A DNA stretch of 23,962 bases from Flavobacteriales bacterium (GCA_026993705.1 JALWSJ010000140.1:1-23962); one strand, 5' to 3'; positions 1-7,668 are shown, numbered from the stretch's first letter. Notes: generated by a model not told the origin, from the letters alone. Made by a program: numbers and translations.

Positions 1-153
1 GCACCCCAAGATTACCACAATTTAGAATTGCCTAAAGCTCAAGAAGTTATAGGTAAATTAATCTCATTAGGAATAAAAGCCAATTGGAGTGACGAAGAAT
101 TAAAAGAGTTTGGAGGTAAAATGGTTGCGTCTATTAAAAAAGTAATAGGTTAA
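1..153 (+). CDS. C-terminal end of a DegT/DnrJ/EryC1-type aminotransferase, probably KdnA-like (partial)
   Basis: This is an open frame running in from the left edge with a TAA stop at 151-153, so only the last 50 residues are visible. The pattern HNLELP, then LISLGIKANWSDEEL, then a short amphipathic helix resembles the C-terminus of PLP-dependent sugar aminotransferases (LP..., SLGI, SDEE). No catalytic residue is inside the window. The gene two places downstream is a good KdnB match, and KdnA, its known partner in 8-amino-3,8-dideoxy-Kdo synthesis, belongs to this aminotransferase family; that context drives the specific guess. The next gene starts 8 bases after this stop, so the genes are probably co-transcribed. 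The family call from 50 residues is tentative. Confidence 0.45.
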   Translation, partial: APQDYHNLELPKAQEVIGKLISLGIKANWSDEELKEFGGKMVASIKKVIG

Positions 154-161
154 TTTTATTT

Positions 162-1361
162 ATGGCTAAAAAAAAATCAAAAAAGAAAGCAGTACAGACT
201 TCAATGGAATTGGAGTTATTAGGTGTTAAACCAGTAAAGGGGTCATTATATACGAAATTAAATAACAAGATAAAAAAACTCAACCGAGAAAGAGGAAAGT
301 TGAAAAACCTTGAGAAGAATATGGATGATGTTTTCGCTATTTTTAATGAGCATATAGAGCCTATTATTCAGAAAATCCATGCAGAGGATGAAAAAATTCT
401 TATTGGATTGGATAAGTTTATCGACAAGAAATCTGTCAGTCAATCTTACAAGTTGAAAGCGAAGGACTGGATGCAAGAAATAATTGAGAAGTTTTTCTCC
501 GCTGAATATAGAACTCCTAAGGTTCAAGAAATCGAAAAGAAGTTGATTGAAACGGCGATGGACGATTTTGAAGAAAGTGACGAGATGAGACAAATGTTTG
601 ATGAACTTGTTCAAGAATTTAAAGATGAGGAGGGTGTGGACATTGACATGGATTATGATGACTTCAAAGGACTTACTTTCGATGAAATTATTCATAAGTT
701 TCGTCAACGAATGTTTGAATATGCGGAAGAGCAAAAGAAAGCGGAAAATCATCGAGAGAAAAAGAAGAAACATTCGTTTAACGATGGGGAATTTAAAGCT
801 ATTTATAAGCAATTAGCAAAGTTATTGCATCCTGATGTAGAAAATTTGAATTTCAACGACAAGCAAAAAGAACAACTAATGAAAGATTTGTCCTTAGCTT
901 GGGAAAATCGTGATTATTTAAAACTATTGGAAATAAATCAATTGGTTCGACCTAATGAAGGTGAAGTTAAAATTGGTAAGAAAGAGTTAAAAGAAATAGA
1001 ACGACAAATAAACGGAGAGTTAGATAAAATTGAAGATGATTATAATCAATTAATACACGAAGGCTCCAAAAAAGGTAATATTTATTTACGTTTCTATTCT
1101 CCCTTTGAAGAAGAAATGAACGATTTGTTTGAAGAAGAAGCAGAAGCATTAAAAGAGATATTAAAAGAAAAAGAGATAATTAACAAATCTCATTTTAAGT
1201 CCATATCCGCTACAAAACATTTAATTGATATATATGAGTTTAATAAAGAATCTATAAATGATATGGATGATTTGTTCGAGTCTATGTATGAAGATCTTTT
1301 TGGTGATGATTTCGATGAAGACGATGATGATGAGTTTTGGGATTTTACAGATTTAGATTAA
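162..1361 (+). CDS. J-domain-like, charged cytoplasmic protein
   Basis: A 399-residue protein with no signal peptide or membrane segment. The N-terminus is very lysine-rich (MAKKKSKKKA), followed by long charged helices that look like coiled coil (about residues 30-200). Residues 211-260 contain IYKQLAKLLHPDVE with an HPD tripeptide at 223-225, the hallmark of J-domains that stimulate DnaK ATPase activity. The tail is strongly acidic (a run of Asp/Glu in the last 25 residues). It has no G/F region and no zinc-finger region, so it is not a canonical DnaJ. It lies 8 bases after the probable aminotransferase and 19 bases before kdnB, which suggests one transcript, but nothing in the sequence ties it to sugar chemistry. 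The function is unknown; a co-chaperone role is inferred from HPD alone. Confidence 0.75.
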   Translation: MAKKKSKKKAVQTSMELELLGVKPVKGSLYTKLNNKIKKLNRERGKLKNLEKNMDDVFAIFNEHIEPIIQKIHAEDEKILIGLDKFIDKKSVSQSYKLKAKDWMQEIIEKFFSAEYRTPKVQEIEKKLIETAMDDFEESDEMRQMFDELVQEFKDEEGVDIDMDYDDFKGLTFDEIIHKFRQRMFEYAEEQKKAENHREKKKKHSFNDGEFKAIYKQLAKLLHPDVENLNFNDKQKEQLMKDLSLAWENRDYLKLLEINQLVRPNEGEVKIGKKELKEIERQINGELDKIEDDYNQLIHEGSKKGNIYLRFYSPFEEEMNDLFEEEAEALKEILKEKEIINKSHFKSISATKHLIDIYEFNKESINDMDDLFESMYEDLFGDDFDEDDDDEFWDFTDLD

Positions 1362-1380
1362 ATAATTATAAAATAAAAGA

Positions 1381-2460
1381 GTGCATAAAAATTTTAAACA
1401 AATAGAAAAGATAGTTTTTGGACGCGGAAGTTTCAATCAATTGGATGAAATTATTGCTCCAAAAAGAAAGGAAAATGACGGTTTTTTCGTCTTTGTGGTA
1501 GATAACTACTTTAAAGGTAAAGAATTGGAAAACCGCATACCCAAGAAAGAAAACGATGTTATTTATTTCATTGATGTTGATCCGAAAGAACCAACAACTG
1601 AACAGATAGATACGCTTAGAGATGAGGTACTTGAAAATCAAGGTTTACCAAGTGGTATCGTTGGTATAGGAGGTGGAAGTATTATGGATATAGCCAAAGC
1701 GTCTGCGTTGATGTTTAAGAACGAAGGTTCTTCTGTGCTTTACCAAGGGTTGGATTTAATTAAAAACGAAGGAATTTATCATTTGGGAGTTCCTACGGTT
1801 AGTGGTACAGGAGCAGAGTGCTCTATGACAGCTGTTTTGTCAGGCCCTGAAAAGAAATTAGGACTTAAATGTGAATGGACGGTTTTTAATCAAGTGATAT
1901 TAGATCCGGATTTAACGGCTACTGTTCCCTCTGATCAATGGTTTTATACTGGTATGGATACTTTTATACATTGTATAGAGTCTAAGTCAGGAATTAATTA
2001 TAATACCTTTTCACAAGCGTATGGAGACCAATCTATTGCTCTATGCAAAGAGGTTTTTCTAGGCGAAAATGCCGGTCAGAATCCTGAAAACGACGAAAAG
2101 CTGATGATGGCTTCTCTGTTTGGTGGTTTAAGTTTGACATACAGTGAGGTGGGGGCTTGTCATGCATTGTCTTACGGACTTTCGGTTGTGTTGGGAATGA
2201 AACATGGTTATGCCAATTGTTTAGCCTTTAATCATTTAGATGAGTTCTATGGTGATGCTGTAGAAGATTTTAGAGGAATGGTAAAACGTTTTAATGTTAC
2301 TTTGCCTCAGAATTTAAGCAAAGATTGGACAGAAGAACAAATTACAGAAATGGCAGAAGTTGCCATTAATTTACTTTTTATGTGGCGACATGCAATAGGA
2401 GAAGATTGGGAATCTAAATTTGGGTTGGAAGATATTAAGAACCTTTATAAGAGGATGTAA
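1381..2460 (+). CDS. kdnB: KdnB-like 3-deoxy-D-manno-octulosonate 8-oxidase (iron-type alcohol dehydrogenase)
   Basis: A 359-residue group III (iron-dependent) alcohol dehydrogenase. GGGS at 97-100 is the dinucleotide-binding turn, SGTGAE follows at 141-146, and the expected metal ligands are present: D193 and H197 in GMDTFIH, H261 in CHALSYG, and H275 in KHGYAN. The overall pattern (FGRGSFNQLDEII, EPTTEQID, WFYTGMDTFIH) matches my recollection of KdnB, which oxidises C8 of Kdo so that KdnA can aminate it, giving Kdo8N for the lipopolysaccharide core. It acts in the cytoplasm. The start is GTG at 1381; there is no better in-frame ATG. The gene ends just before a strong hairpin terminator shared with the convergent gene. 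A generic iron alcohol dehydrogenase is the alternative. Confidence 0.82.
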   Translation: MHKNFKQIEKIVFGRGSFNQLDEIIAPKRKENDGFFVFVVDNYFKGKELENRIPKKENDVIYFIDVDPKEPTTEQIDTLRDEVLENQGLPSGIVGIGGGSIMDIAKASALMFKNEGSSVLYQGLDLIKNEGIYHLGVPTVSGTGAECSMTAVLSGPEKKLGLKCEWTVFNQVILDPDLTATVPSDQWFYTGMDTFIHCIESKSGINYNTFSQAYGDQSIALCKEVFLGENAGQNPENDEKLMMASLFGGLSLTYSEVGACHALSYGLSVVLGMKHGYANCLAFNHLDEFYGDAVEDFRGMVKRFNVTLPQNLSKDWTEEQITEMAEVAINLLFMWRHAIGEDWESKFGLEDIKNLYKRM

Positions 2461-2481
2461 GACAATAAAAATAAAGAAAGT

Positions 2482-2513
2482 AAAAAAAGCGGAGAGAACT
2501 CTCCGCTTTTTTT
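2482..2513. terminator. Bidirectional intrinsic terminator between kdnB and the convergent gene
   Basis: An A-run followed by GCGGAGAG, a minimal loop, CTCTCCGC and a T-run forms a perfect stem with T-tracts on both strands. It lies 21 bases after the kdnB stop and overlaps the stop codon of the minus-strand gene, so it can serve both convergent genes. Confidence 0.9.
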
Positions 2514-3528
2514 AATTCTCAAAATCTCGACCTAAGGCTTTGCCTTGTTTAAAATATTGGTCATTTCTTTCCATTTCTTTTTTCATTTCCTCGGAAATTT
2601 CACCATTCAGGTTACTTAAATCCGGTTGCCCTGCGTTTACCCAAGCAGTGTACCAAAGCGAAGCTGTTGTGATGATAGAACCACGCATTCTTCTTTCTTG
2701 CATATTGCCAAGCATTTTTTGATAAGCCATGGCGAAATCTTTACAATAGACTTTCATAATCACTTGACCACGGTGTTCGTAGCAGTATTTTTGGTCTTCT
2801 GGCCACTCTTCAGTTAACTTTTTCTCAAAGCTTAAAACAGAATCAACCTCAGCAGCACTTTCTTTTACCACTCGCCAAGCCACTTCCAATGGGTCGGCTT
2901 CGTAAGTACATTTACCCAGCCAATAATTATAATCTTCGGCAGATAACTCGGGTATTCTCGATTCCCAAAAGCCGTGGATACCTTTTTGGTTGGTTAGTTG
3001 TCCGTTATAATTTTCCGTTGTGTGCAAAGGAACGTGTGCATCACCAACGTAGTGCCCCAATTCAGCGGAATATTGTAAAATTCGGTCTAAGTTTTTTGTT
3101 TTAAAGGCTTTGGTTAAGCGTTTTACCATAACTTCAATGTGCCACGGAACGATGCCGTATGCTTTTAGTGTGTCTTCGGTAAACTTCGCCACCGCATCTT
3201 CCCATTTTTTAGGTACAACTTTAAAAGGGTCTTCTCCCTCTTTGACGTAATGGTCAATATCTATATAATGTCGTTCTGCTTCTCCATTCATGGCATAACG
3301 TCTTTTGTCGGGGTCAACGGCGTGGTCGGTAATGTATTCTATGTTTCTTTTATAGAACGAAAATAACTCAGGAGGAAGTGAAAAAACCGCCATTCGATTA
3401 ATTCGTTTATGCCCGAAGAACCCCCACGTGTTAGTGCAAACATGTTTGGTTGGTTTCGGTTCAGTTTTAAACGAAAAAAAGAAAAGGAGGGTAGTTAATG
3501 ATAGAAGTATTTTAAATGGTGTTTTCAT
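2512..3528 (-). CDS. Exported zinc-dependent phospholipase C / S1-P1 nuclease-like protein
   Basis: A 338-residue protein with an N-terminal signal sequence (KILLSLTTLLFFFSF). It carries the zinc-binding pattern of the phospholipase C / S1-P1 nuclease superfamily: WGFFGHKRIN (W35, H40), D68-H69, HYIDIDHY (H87, D90, H93), ELGHYVGDAHVPLH (H159, D163, H165, H169) and GIHGFWES (H185, E189). Families of this type bind three zinc ions and cleave phosphodiester bonds; Bacteroidota members are usually annotated as zinc-dependent phospholipase C family. The substrate cannot be read from the sequence. It is probably periplasmic or in the outer envelope. It stands alone and converges on kdnB, sharing its terminator. 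I saw no convincing -7 box upstream. Confidence 0.85.
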   Translation of the reverse strand: MKTPFKILLSLTTLLFFFSFKTEPKPTKHVCTNTWGFFGHKRINRMAVFSLPPELFSFYKRNIEYITDHAVDPDKRRYAMNGEAERHYIDIDHYVKEGEDPFKVVPKKWEDAVAKFTEDTLKAYGIVPWHIEVMVKRLTKAFKTKNLDRILQYSAELGHYVGDAHVPLHTTENYNGQLTNQKGIHGFWESRIPELSAEDYNYWLGKCTYEADPLEVAWRVVKESAAEVDSVLSFEKKLTEEWPEDQKYCYEHRGQVIMKVYCKDFAMAYQKMLGNMQERRMRGSIITTASLWYTAWVNAGQPDLSNLNGEISEEMKKEMERNDQYFKQGKALGRDFEN

Positions 3529-3962
3529 TTGTTGACTGGATTGTTGTTAGTATTTATTTGTATAGTTCAATATGAGTGTAGTGCGAAATTATAAAGTACC
3601 ACACGTTCAATTTTTCCAACTATTTATTTAAAGTTAAATTATTCATATTTAGTAATTAATAGTGTATTAGGATTATACATTGCTACGCTTTGTATTTTAC
3701 TAATTCATTACTAGTACTTTTTTCTACTAGTTTTTTTGTTGGTTCTCTCAGAAAAAAAACGTATCCTGAAAGAGTTGACTTATTTTTCCTTTCTTCATTT
3801 TTGAAAAAAGTTAATATTCCTTTAAATTTTGTTAAGTAATATTGAAATTCTGACCACTCTTTTATATGTTAGGGGCTATATTCCTGTGAAAAAATAGTTA
3901 TGGTTGAGATAATATAACATATTAAAAGCTTACGTACAGGATATTGCAAATGTTAGGGGGGA
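3529..3962. other. AT-rich intergenic stretch with minor repeats, no gene seen
   Basis: About 430 bases without a credible coding frame. It holds a small AT stem with a T-run on the plus strand (ACTAGTA at 3710-3716, TACTAGT at 3725-3731, then seven T) that looks like a weak terminator although no plus-strand gene precedes it. Two near-direct copies of ATGTTAGGGG occur at about 3866 and 3950, and ATATTCCTGT at about 3878 is a near inverted match to ACAGGATAT at about 3936. The region lies between the start of one minus-strand gene and the end of another, so it should hold the promoter of the 3528 gene, but I could not place it. Confidence 0.4.
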
Positions 3963-5264
3963 CTATTTCTTATACACTTTATTGGCTGTCGTTTTTGTTT
4001 TTACTGTGTATAAACCACTTATCAAATTACTTAAATCAATTACTTCTATATTATCTTTGGTGGATATTCGTTCTATTTTATTTGTTACATCTTCACCTAA
4101 AAAATTGTATATTTTTATATCTTCCAATTCTTTTTTATTTGCTTCTATTGTTATTATATTATTCGTTGGATTTGGATAAAGAAAAACTTCTACTTTATTT
4201 AGTATGTAATTCACGTATCTAGTAGCTAACAATTCTTCTTTTCCATCAAAATCTGTTTGTTTTAGGCGGTAATAGTAACCCCCATCTTCTTTTAAATCAG
4301 AGTCTTTGTATAAATACTTGTTAATAAAAGAACTGCTTCCCGTACCTTGTATACGAGATAACTCTTTCCATTTCTTAGAGTCATTAGATCTTTCTATCGT
4401 AAAATAATCATTATTCAATTCTGATGCAGTACTCCATTCTAGAACAACTTCTCCATTGAATTGATTAACACTAAAATTAATCAATTCAATAGGTAAGGGA
4501 GCAGAACAAGAGTTACAATTATTATAGACGCTAACAGCTCCCCATCCTCCACCACCTAAAACACTAACTCCATTAGCTAAACATATTCCTATTTCAGGGT
4601 CGTCAGAAAATGCTGTAGCATTAATATTAGCTATTCCAGTAATTCTTACACAGGCATTACCTAAAGAATTGAATGAAGCCGTATTATTTTGATTATTTGT
4701 TAGATTGTTAATAATTAGAATACTGTTATCTTCTAGACATAACCTTCCTGAATTAATAAATAGGTTATTAATTGCAGCTGTATGATTGAAAGTGTTTATG
4801 AAATAACTAGTTGATGAGTTTAATTTTAATTGTCCTGTTTGATTGTAAATATTAGCATTATAGATGTAATTGTTTGAATTTTGAAGTGTTAAATTACCTA
4901 AGAAATTAACAATACCATAATTTATAAGTTTAACATTTCCATTGAAAAATTTATTTTGAGCAATAGTTAGTGTCCCCGATGTTGTAATTAATATAACACC
5001 AGAGTTAATGTTTAAATTGTTTATTGTCAAATTTCCGCAAACTCGAATAGTCCCCCCATTTAAATTAATATTATTTAAAATTCCAGTTCCTGTGTAACAA
5101 TAAACTTGTCCTCCGTTTACGTTTGCTCCATTTGTCAATGTAGAGGTGCACCCACTTGTACAGTTTCCAGTAGGAGGTACTAAAGAGCAACCTTGCGAAT
5201 AAGCAATATTTATTTCTGTAAGAAAAAGAATAAATAGTATTATAGATATAAAATATGTGTTCAT
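3963..5264 (-). CDS. Secreted T9SS type A cargo protein with beta-repeat N-terminal half
   Basis: A 433-residue protein with a signal peptide (residues 1-23, ending in AYSQ). Residues 45-215 are Asn/Ile/Leu-rich repeated short strands (GNLTINNLNINSG and similar), typical of a beta-helix or solenoid. Residues 257-345 hold a common Bacteroidota module (PLPIELINFSV, VVLEWSTASELNNDYFTIER, YYYRLKQTDFDGKEE), fibronectin-III-like. Residues 362-433 are a type A sorting domain: YPNPTNN at 363, IYNFLGEDV, LSNLISGLYTVK and the basic end KVYKK. It should cross the outer membrane through T9SS and be surface-anchored or released. Codons are extremely AT-rich even for this window. A -7 box (TACATTTG) lies 16 bases upstream of the start. 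The target is unknown; adhesin or surface polymer binding is only a guess. Confidence 0.85.
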   Translation of the reverse strand: MNTYFISIILFILFLTEINIAYSQGCSLVPPTGNCTSGCTSTLTNGANVNGGQVYCYTGTGILNNINLNGGTIRVCGNLTINNLNINSGVILITTSGTLTIAQNKFFNGNVKLINYGIVNFLGNLTLQNSNNYIYNANIYNQTGQLKLNSSTSYFINTFNHTAAINNLFINSGRLCLEDNSILIINNLTNNQNNTASFNSLGNACVRITGIANINATAFSDDPEIGICLANGVSVLGGGGWGAVSVYNNCNSCSAPLPIELINFSVNQFNGEVVLEWSTASELNNDYFTIERSNDSKKWKELSRIQGTGSSSFINKYLYKDSDLKEDGGYYYRLKQTDFDGKEELLATRYVNYILNKVEVFLYPNPTNNIITIEANKKELEDIKIYNFLGEDVTNKIERISTKDNIEVIDLSNLISGLYTVKTKTTANKVYKK

Positions 5265-5280
5265 GATAATATAATTACAA

Positions 5281-5288
5281 CAAATGTA
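5281..5288 (-). promoter_or_regulatory. -7 box TACATTTG for the T9SS type A gene
   Basis: On the minus strand this reads TACATTTG, an exact match to the Bacteroidota -7 consensus TAnnTTTG. It lies 16 bases upstream of the ATG at 5264. No clear TTG -33 box is present. Confidence 0.55.
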
Positions 5289-5393
5289 TGAATAATTTTA
5301 ATAAGTAAATATATTTTTTTGATGTGGTTAGCTATATAAATTGGACTATAATCGTTTAACTATGTGAAAATAACTTATTCTTGTTGGTTTTAT

Positions 5394-5513
5394 TCGTGTT
5401 AGTGTATTTAATTAATTTAAATAGATATTCAAGTGATTATATAATCATTAATGTTTTTATGTTAGCTAAAAAAATAACTGTTTTTCACAGTCGCGTAATA
5501 ATTTCTAACACGA
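5394..5513 (-). repeat. Family B repeat, copy 1 (about 120 bp, MITE-like)
   Basis: The ends are inverted (TCGTGTTAG at 5394-5402 and CTAACACGA at 5505-5513). An internal small hairpin (ACTGT...ACAGT) occupies 5477-5491. Read on the minus strand, its first 70 or so bases align with the plus strand from 23852 near the right edge: CGTGTTAG, ATTATTA, GCGACTGTG, AAAAACAGTT, GCTAAC and TAAAAA are shared in the same order. No coding frame lies inside. Confidence 0.65.
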
Positions 5514-5535
5514 GCAAAATAGACGATATAAAGAG

Positions 5536-5798
5536 TTTTTTGATTCCTTATCCTTCTTCATAAAAATTTTCCATAGCTAGTGCTATGCAAAATTTTTATT
5601 CATTGTCTAAGAAACCAAAAATTCACTTTCTATCCGCCAATTTCACTCGCGTTAGGGATAGAACGGCATGTTTGAACTCCTTTTGTGTTGTTGCATATAA
5701 GCAACACAAAAGAGTGAGTAGTGATAGCCCGACCATCTTTTTCTAAAACAATGTTTCGCGTGAGCGATATGTTGTTTTTGAAAAAGAGGGGAACGTCC
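5536..5798 (-). repeat. Family A structured repeat, copy 1 (upstream type, left of fcl)
   Basis: The core is 5650-5798. Read on the minus strand it runs GGACGTTCCCC, variable hairpin 1, TCGGGCTATCACTACTCACT, variable hairpin 2 (stem CTTTTGTGTTG with CAACACAAAAG), GGAGTTCAAACATGCCGTTC, CTATCCCTAACG. A weaker conserved tail follows, ending in a third hairpin at 5562-5597 (AAAATTTT, CATAGC, loop TAGT, GCTATG, AAAATTTT). The hairpin-1 loop contains CATATCGCT, as in copies 3 and, in part, 5. It points its GGACGTTCCCC end toward fcl, which starts 138 bases further on. It carries no long reading frame. Confidence 0.85.
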
Positions 5799-5909
5799 AA
5801 AAAATAAACTTAGCATCCTTCCCCCATAAAGATACAACATCAAAAAGTCTTTGTCAAGAAATTATCCAAAAAAGATATGGATGGAGTGAAAAAGCAATTT
5901 ATTTTCTCG

Positions 5910-5917
5910 TATTTTTG
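5910..5917 (+). promoter_or_regulatory. -7 box TATTTTTG for fcl-sixA
   Basis: An exact TAnnTTTG match 18 bases upstream of the fcl ATG at 5936. It lies outside, and to the right of, the family A copy 1 core. No convincing TTG -33 element was found at the usual spacing. Confidence 0.5.
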
Positions 5918-5935
5918 GCAGACTAAATAACAAAC

Positions 5936-6868
5936 ATGAAAACAACCGATAAAATATATATAGCAGGACATAGAGGAATGGTGGGGGCTGCCTTGGTGCG
6001 AAAATTTAAGAAAGAAGGTTTTACGAATATTGTAACCCGAACTTCTAAGGAATTGGATTTAAGAAACCAACAAGCGGTAGCTTATTTCTTTGCGAAAGAA
6101 CAACCGGATTATGTAGTATTGGCCGCTGCAAAAGTTGGAGGCATTCACGCTAATAATTGTTACCGAGCTGAGTTTCTTTACGACAATTTGATGATAGAAT
6201 CCAACGTTATTCATTCGGCGTATGTTAATAAGGTAAAACGATTTTTGTTTTTGGGGTCGTCTTGTATCTATCCGAAATTAAGTCCGCAACCTATAAAAGA
6301 AGAATATTTATTGACGGGTGCGTTAGAGCCCACCAATGAACCTTACGCCATTGCCAAAATAGCAGGGATTAAATTGTGCGAAACGTATCGTCATCAGTAC
6401 GGTTGTGATTTTATTTCGGCAATGCCCACCAATTTGTACGGGCAAAATGATAATTACGACTTAAACAATTCACACGTGTTACCTGCGTTGATTCGTAAAT
6501 TCCATACCGCAAAACAAAACGGAGATAAACAAGTCGAAATTTGGGGAACAGGTAACCCTAAACGGGAGTTTTTACATGTAGATGATTTAGCCGATGCTTG
6601 TTTTTTTCTGATGCAAATGGATAATCCGCCAACGCTATGCAATATTGGAACAGGAGAAGATATCAGTATCAAAGAATTAGCGTTGACCGTAAAAGAAATT
6701 GTAGGATTTAAAGGAGAATTGACTTTCAACACAGATAAGCCCGACGGAACGCCTAGAAAATTGTTGGATATGAGTGTTTTGCATGGTTTAGGTTGGAGGC
6801 GTAAAATTGACTTGAAAAAAGGAATATCCGAAGTCTATAAAGATGCCGTAGCCAATAAAATATTTTAG
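5936..6868 (+). CDS. fcl: GDP-L-fucose synthase
   Basis: A 310-residue extended short-chain dehydrogenase that converts GDP-4-keto-6-deoxy-mannose to GDP-L-fucose (3,5-epimerisation, then NADPH reduction) in the cytoplasm. AGHRGMVG at 10-17 is the dinucleotide-binding loop. The catalytic set is complete and sits one position after the E. coli numbering: S108 and C110 in GSSCIYP, Y137 and K141 in YAIAK, and H180 in NNSH. It is full length for the family. Its usual partner, GDP-mannose 4,6-dehydratase (gmd), is not in the window. It is followed after 3 bases by a SixA-like phosphatase, and both genes lie between two inverted family A repeats. Single lines of this region reach 42-50% G+C by hand count, above the neighbouring genes. 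Confidence 0.95.
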   Translation: MKTTDKIYIAGHRGMVGAALVRKFKKEGFTNIVTRTSKELDLRNQQAVAYFFAKEQPDYVVLAAAKVGGIHANNCYRAEFLYDNLMIESNVIHSAYVNKVKRFLFLGSSCIYPKLSPQPIKEEYLLTGALEPTNEPYAIAKIAGIKLCETYRHQYGCDFISAMPTNLYGQNDNYDLNNSHVLPALIRKFHTAKQNGDKQVEIWGTGNPKREFLHVDDLADACFFLMQMDNPPTLCNIGTGEDISIKELALTVKEIVGFKGELTFNTDKPDGTPRKLLDMSVLHGLGWRRKIDLKKGISEVYKDAVANKIF

Positions 6869-6871
6869 AAA

Positions 6872-7357
6872 ATGAAACAATTGTGCATCATTCGCCATGC
6901 AAAATCTGATTGGTCGAAGAACTTGCCCGATGTGGAACGACCACTAAACACACGAGGGCGAAGACAAGCCGTAGAATTGGCTAAATTCTTAGCAAAGCAG
7001 AAATTATTTCCCGATAAAATAGTTGCAAGTAAAGCTGTCAGAACCACCCAAACGGCAACGTTGATAGCACACGCTTTGGTATTTCCGATAGAAGAAATAC
7101 AAACGGAAATTTCTCTTTATCTCGCCACGCCGGAGGATTTGTTGCAAGCGGTTTGGAGTACGCCCGATGAAGTCAATACGCTCTATCTTATAGCACACAA
7201 CCCCGGAGTTACGGATTTTTCTTATCTGCTTACAGGCGAATACAATGTGTTTAAAACGTCGGGTATGACGCAGGTTGTGTTCTCTGAAATAAATAATTGG
7301 GAAGAGGTTCAAGAACATACGGGAAAAGTAAAATTGAGTTATCGGATAGAAGTATAA
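6872..7357 (+). CDS. SixA-like histidine phosphatase family protein
   Basis: A 161-residue member of the histidine phosphatase (phosphoglycerate mutase-like) superfamily. The active-site motif IIRHAKS at 6-12 gives the phospho-accepting H9; ERPLNTRGR at 22-30, SKAVRTTQTA at 53-62 (R57) and IAHNPG at 107-112 (H109) complete the phosphate pocket. The length and the RHAKSDW start match the SixA-like phosphohistidine phosphatases common in Bacteroidota. The physiological substrate is unknown. It starts 3 bases after the fcl stop, so the two are almost certainly co-transcribed. The stop codon is only 3 bases from the edge of family A copy 2. There is no obvious metabolic link to fucose synthesis. 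Confidence 0.88.
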   Translation: MKQLCIIRHAKSDWSKNLPDVERPLNTRGRRQAVELAKFLAKQKLFPDKIVASKAVRTTQTATLIAHALVFPIEEIQTEISLYLATPEDLLQAVWSTPDEVNTLYLIAHNPGVTDFSYLLTGEYNVFKTSGMTQVVFSEINNWEEVQEHTGKVKLSYRIEV

Positions 7358-7360
7358 TTA

Positions 7361-7560
7361 GGACGTTCCCTTTACGGCATAAAAAAAGCAGTTTTGTTGC
7401 ACTACACCGCTTTTTTAACGCCGTAAAGGTCGGGCTATCACTACACACTCTTTTTCTCTCGAACAGCGAGAGAGAAAAAGGAGTTCAAACACGCCGTTCT
7501 ATCCCTAACGTGTGTAAAATGAGTGCTAAGAAAATGAGTTTTAGTATCTTTAGACGATAA
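7361..7560 (+). repeat. Family A structured repeat, copy 2 (downstream type, right of sixA)
   Basis: The core is 7361-7510. It begins GGACGTTCCC, then hairpin 1 (CTTTACGGC pairing with GCCGTAAAG, and inner AAAAAAGC with GCTTTTTT, loop GTTGCACTACACC). TCGGGCTATCACTAC and hairpin 2 follow (CTTTTTCTCTCG with CGAGAGAGAAAAAG), then GGAGTTCAAACACGCCGTTC and CTATCCCTAACG. The tail to 7560 keeps the conserved TTTAGT, CTTTAGACGAT block but lacks the third hairpin seen in copies 1 and 3. It is inverted relative to copy 1. Confidence 0.85.
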
Positions 7561-7580
7561 AGAAAAACATCTTCTTTAAC

Positions 7581-7610
7581 TTGCCAATCAAAAAAGAATA
7601 ATTTTATTTG
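7581..7610 (+). promoter_or_regulatory. Probable promoter for the small lipoprotein gene
   Basis: TTG at 7581-7583, 19 bases of spacing, then TTTATTTG at 7603-7610. That is the Bacteroidota TTG-N19-TAnnTTTG layout with one mismatch in the -7 box. It lies 58 bases upstream of the ATG at 7669. Confidence 0.4.
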
Positions 7611-7668
7611 CTAAAATCGATAATGAAACTATCTTAGCTGTCATATTAACAAATTAAAAAAAAATATT

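Noticed and set aside
7361..7510. Integron-type attC site interpretation of family A
   Set aside because: The ends resemble GTTRRRY/RYYYAAC only loosely, the paired copies are inverted and not head-to-tail, and no integrase is present in the window.
7480..7510. A tRNA-like T-arm in GGAGTTCAAACACGCC
   Set aside because: No acceptor stem, D-arm or anticodon arm can be drawn around it, and the motif is part of the repeated block in all five copies.
7519..7560. A 13-residue peptide (MSAKKMSFSIFRR) in the tail of family A copy 2
   Set aside because: The other copies do not keep the start codon or the frame, so the conserved tail looks structural or sequence-based, not coding.
5520..7563. TAGACGATATAAAGA at 5520 and TAGACGATAAAGA at 7551 as a target-site duplication around the fcl unit
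   Set aside because: The right-hand copy belongs to the conserved family A tail also seen in copies 3 and 4, so the match is not a reliable duplication.
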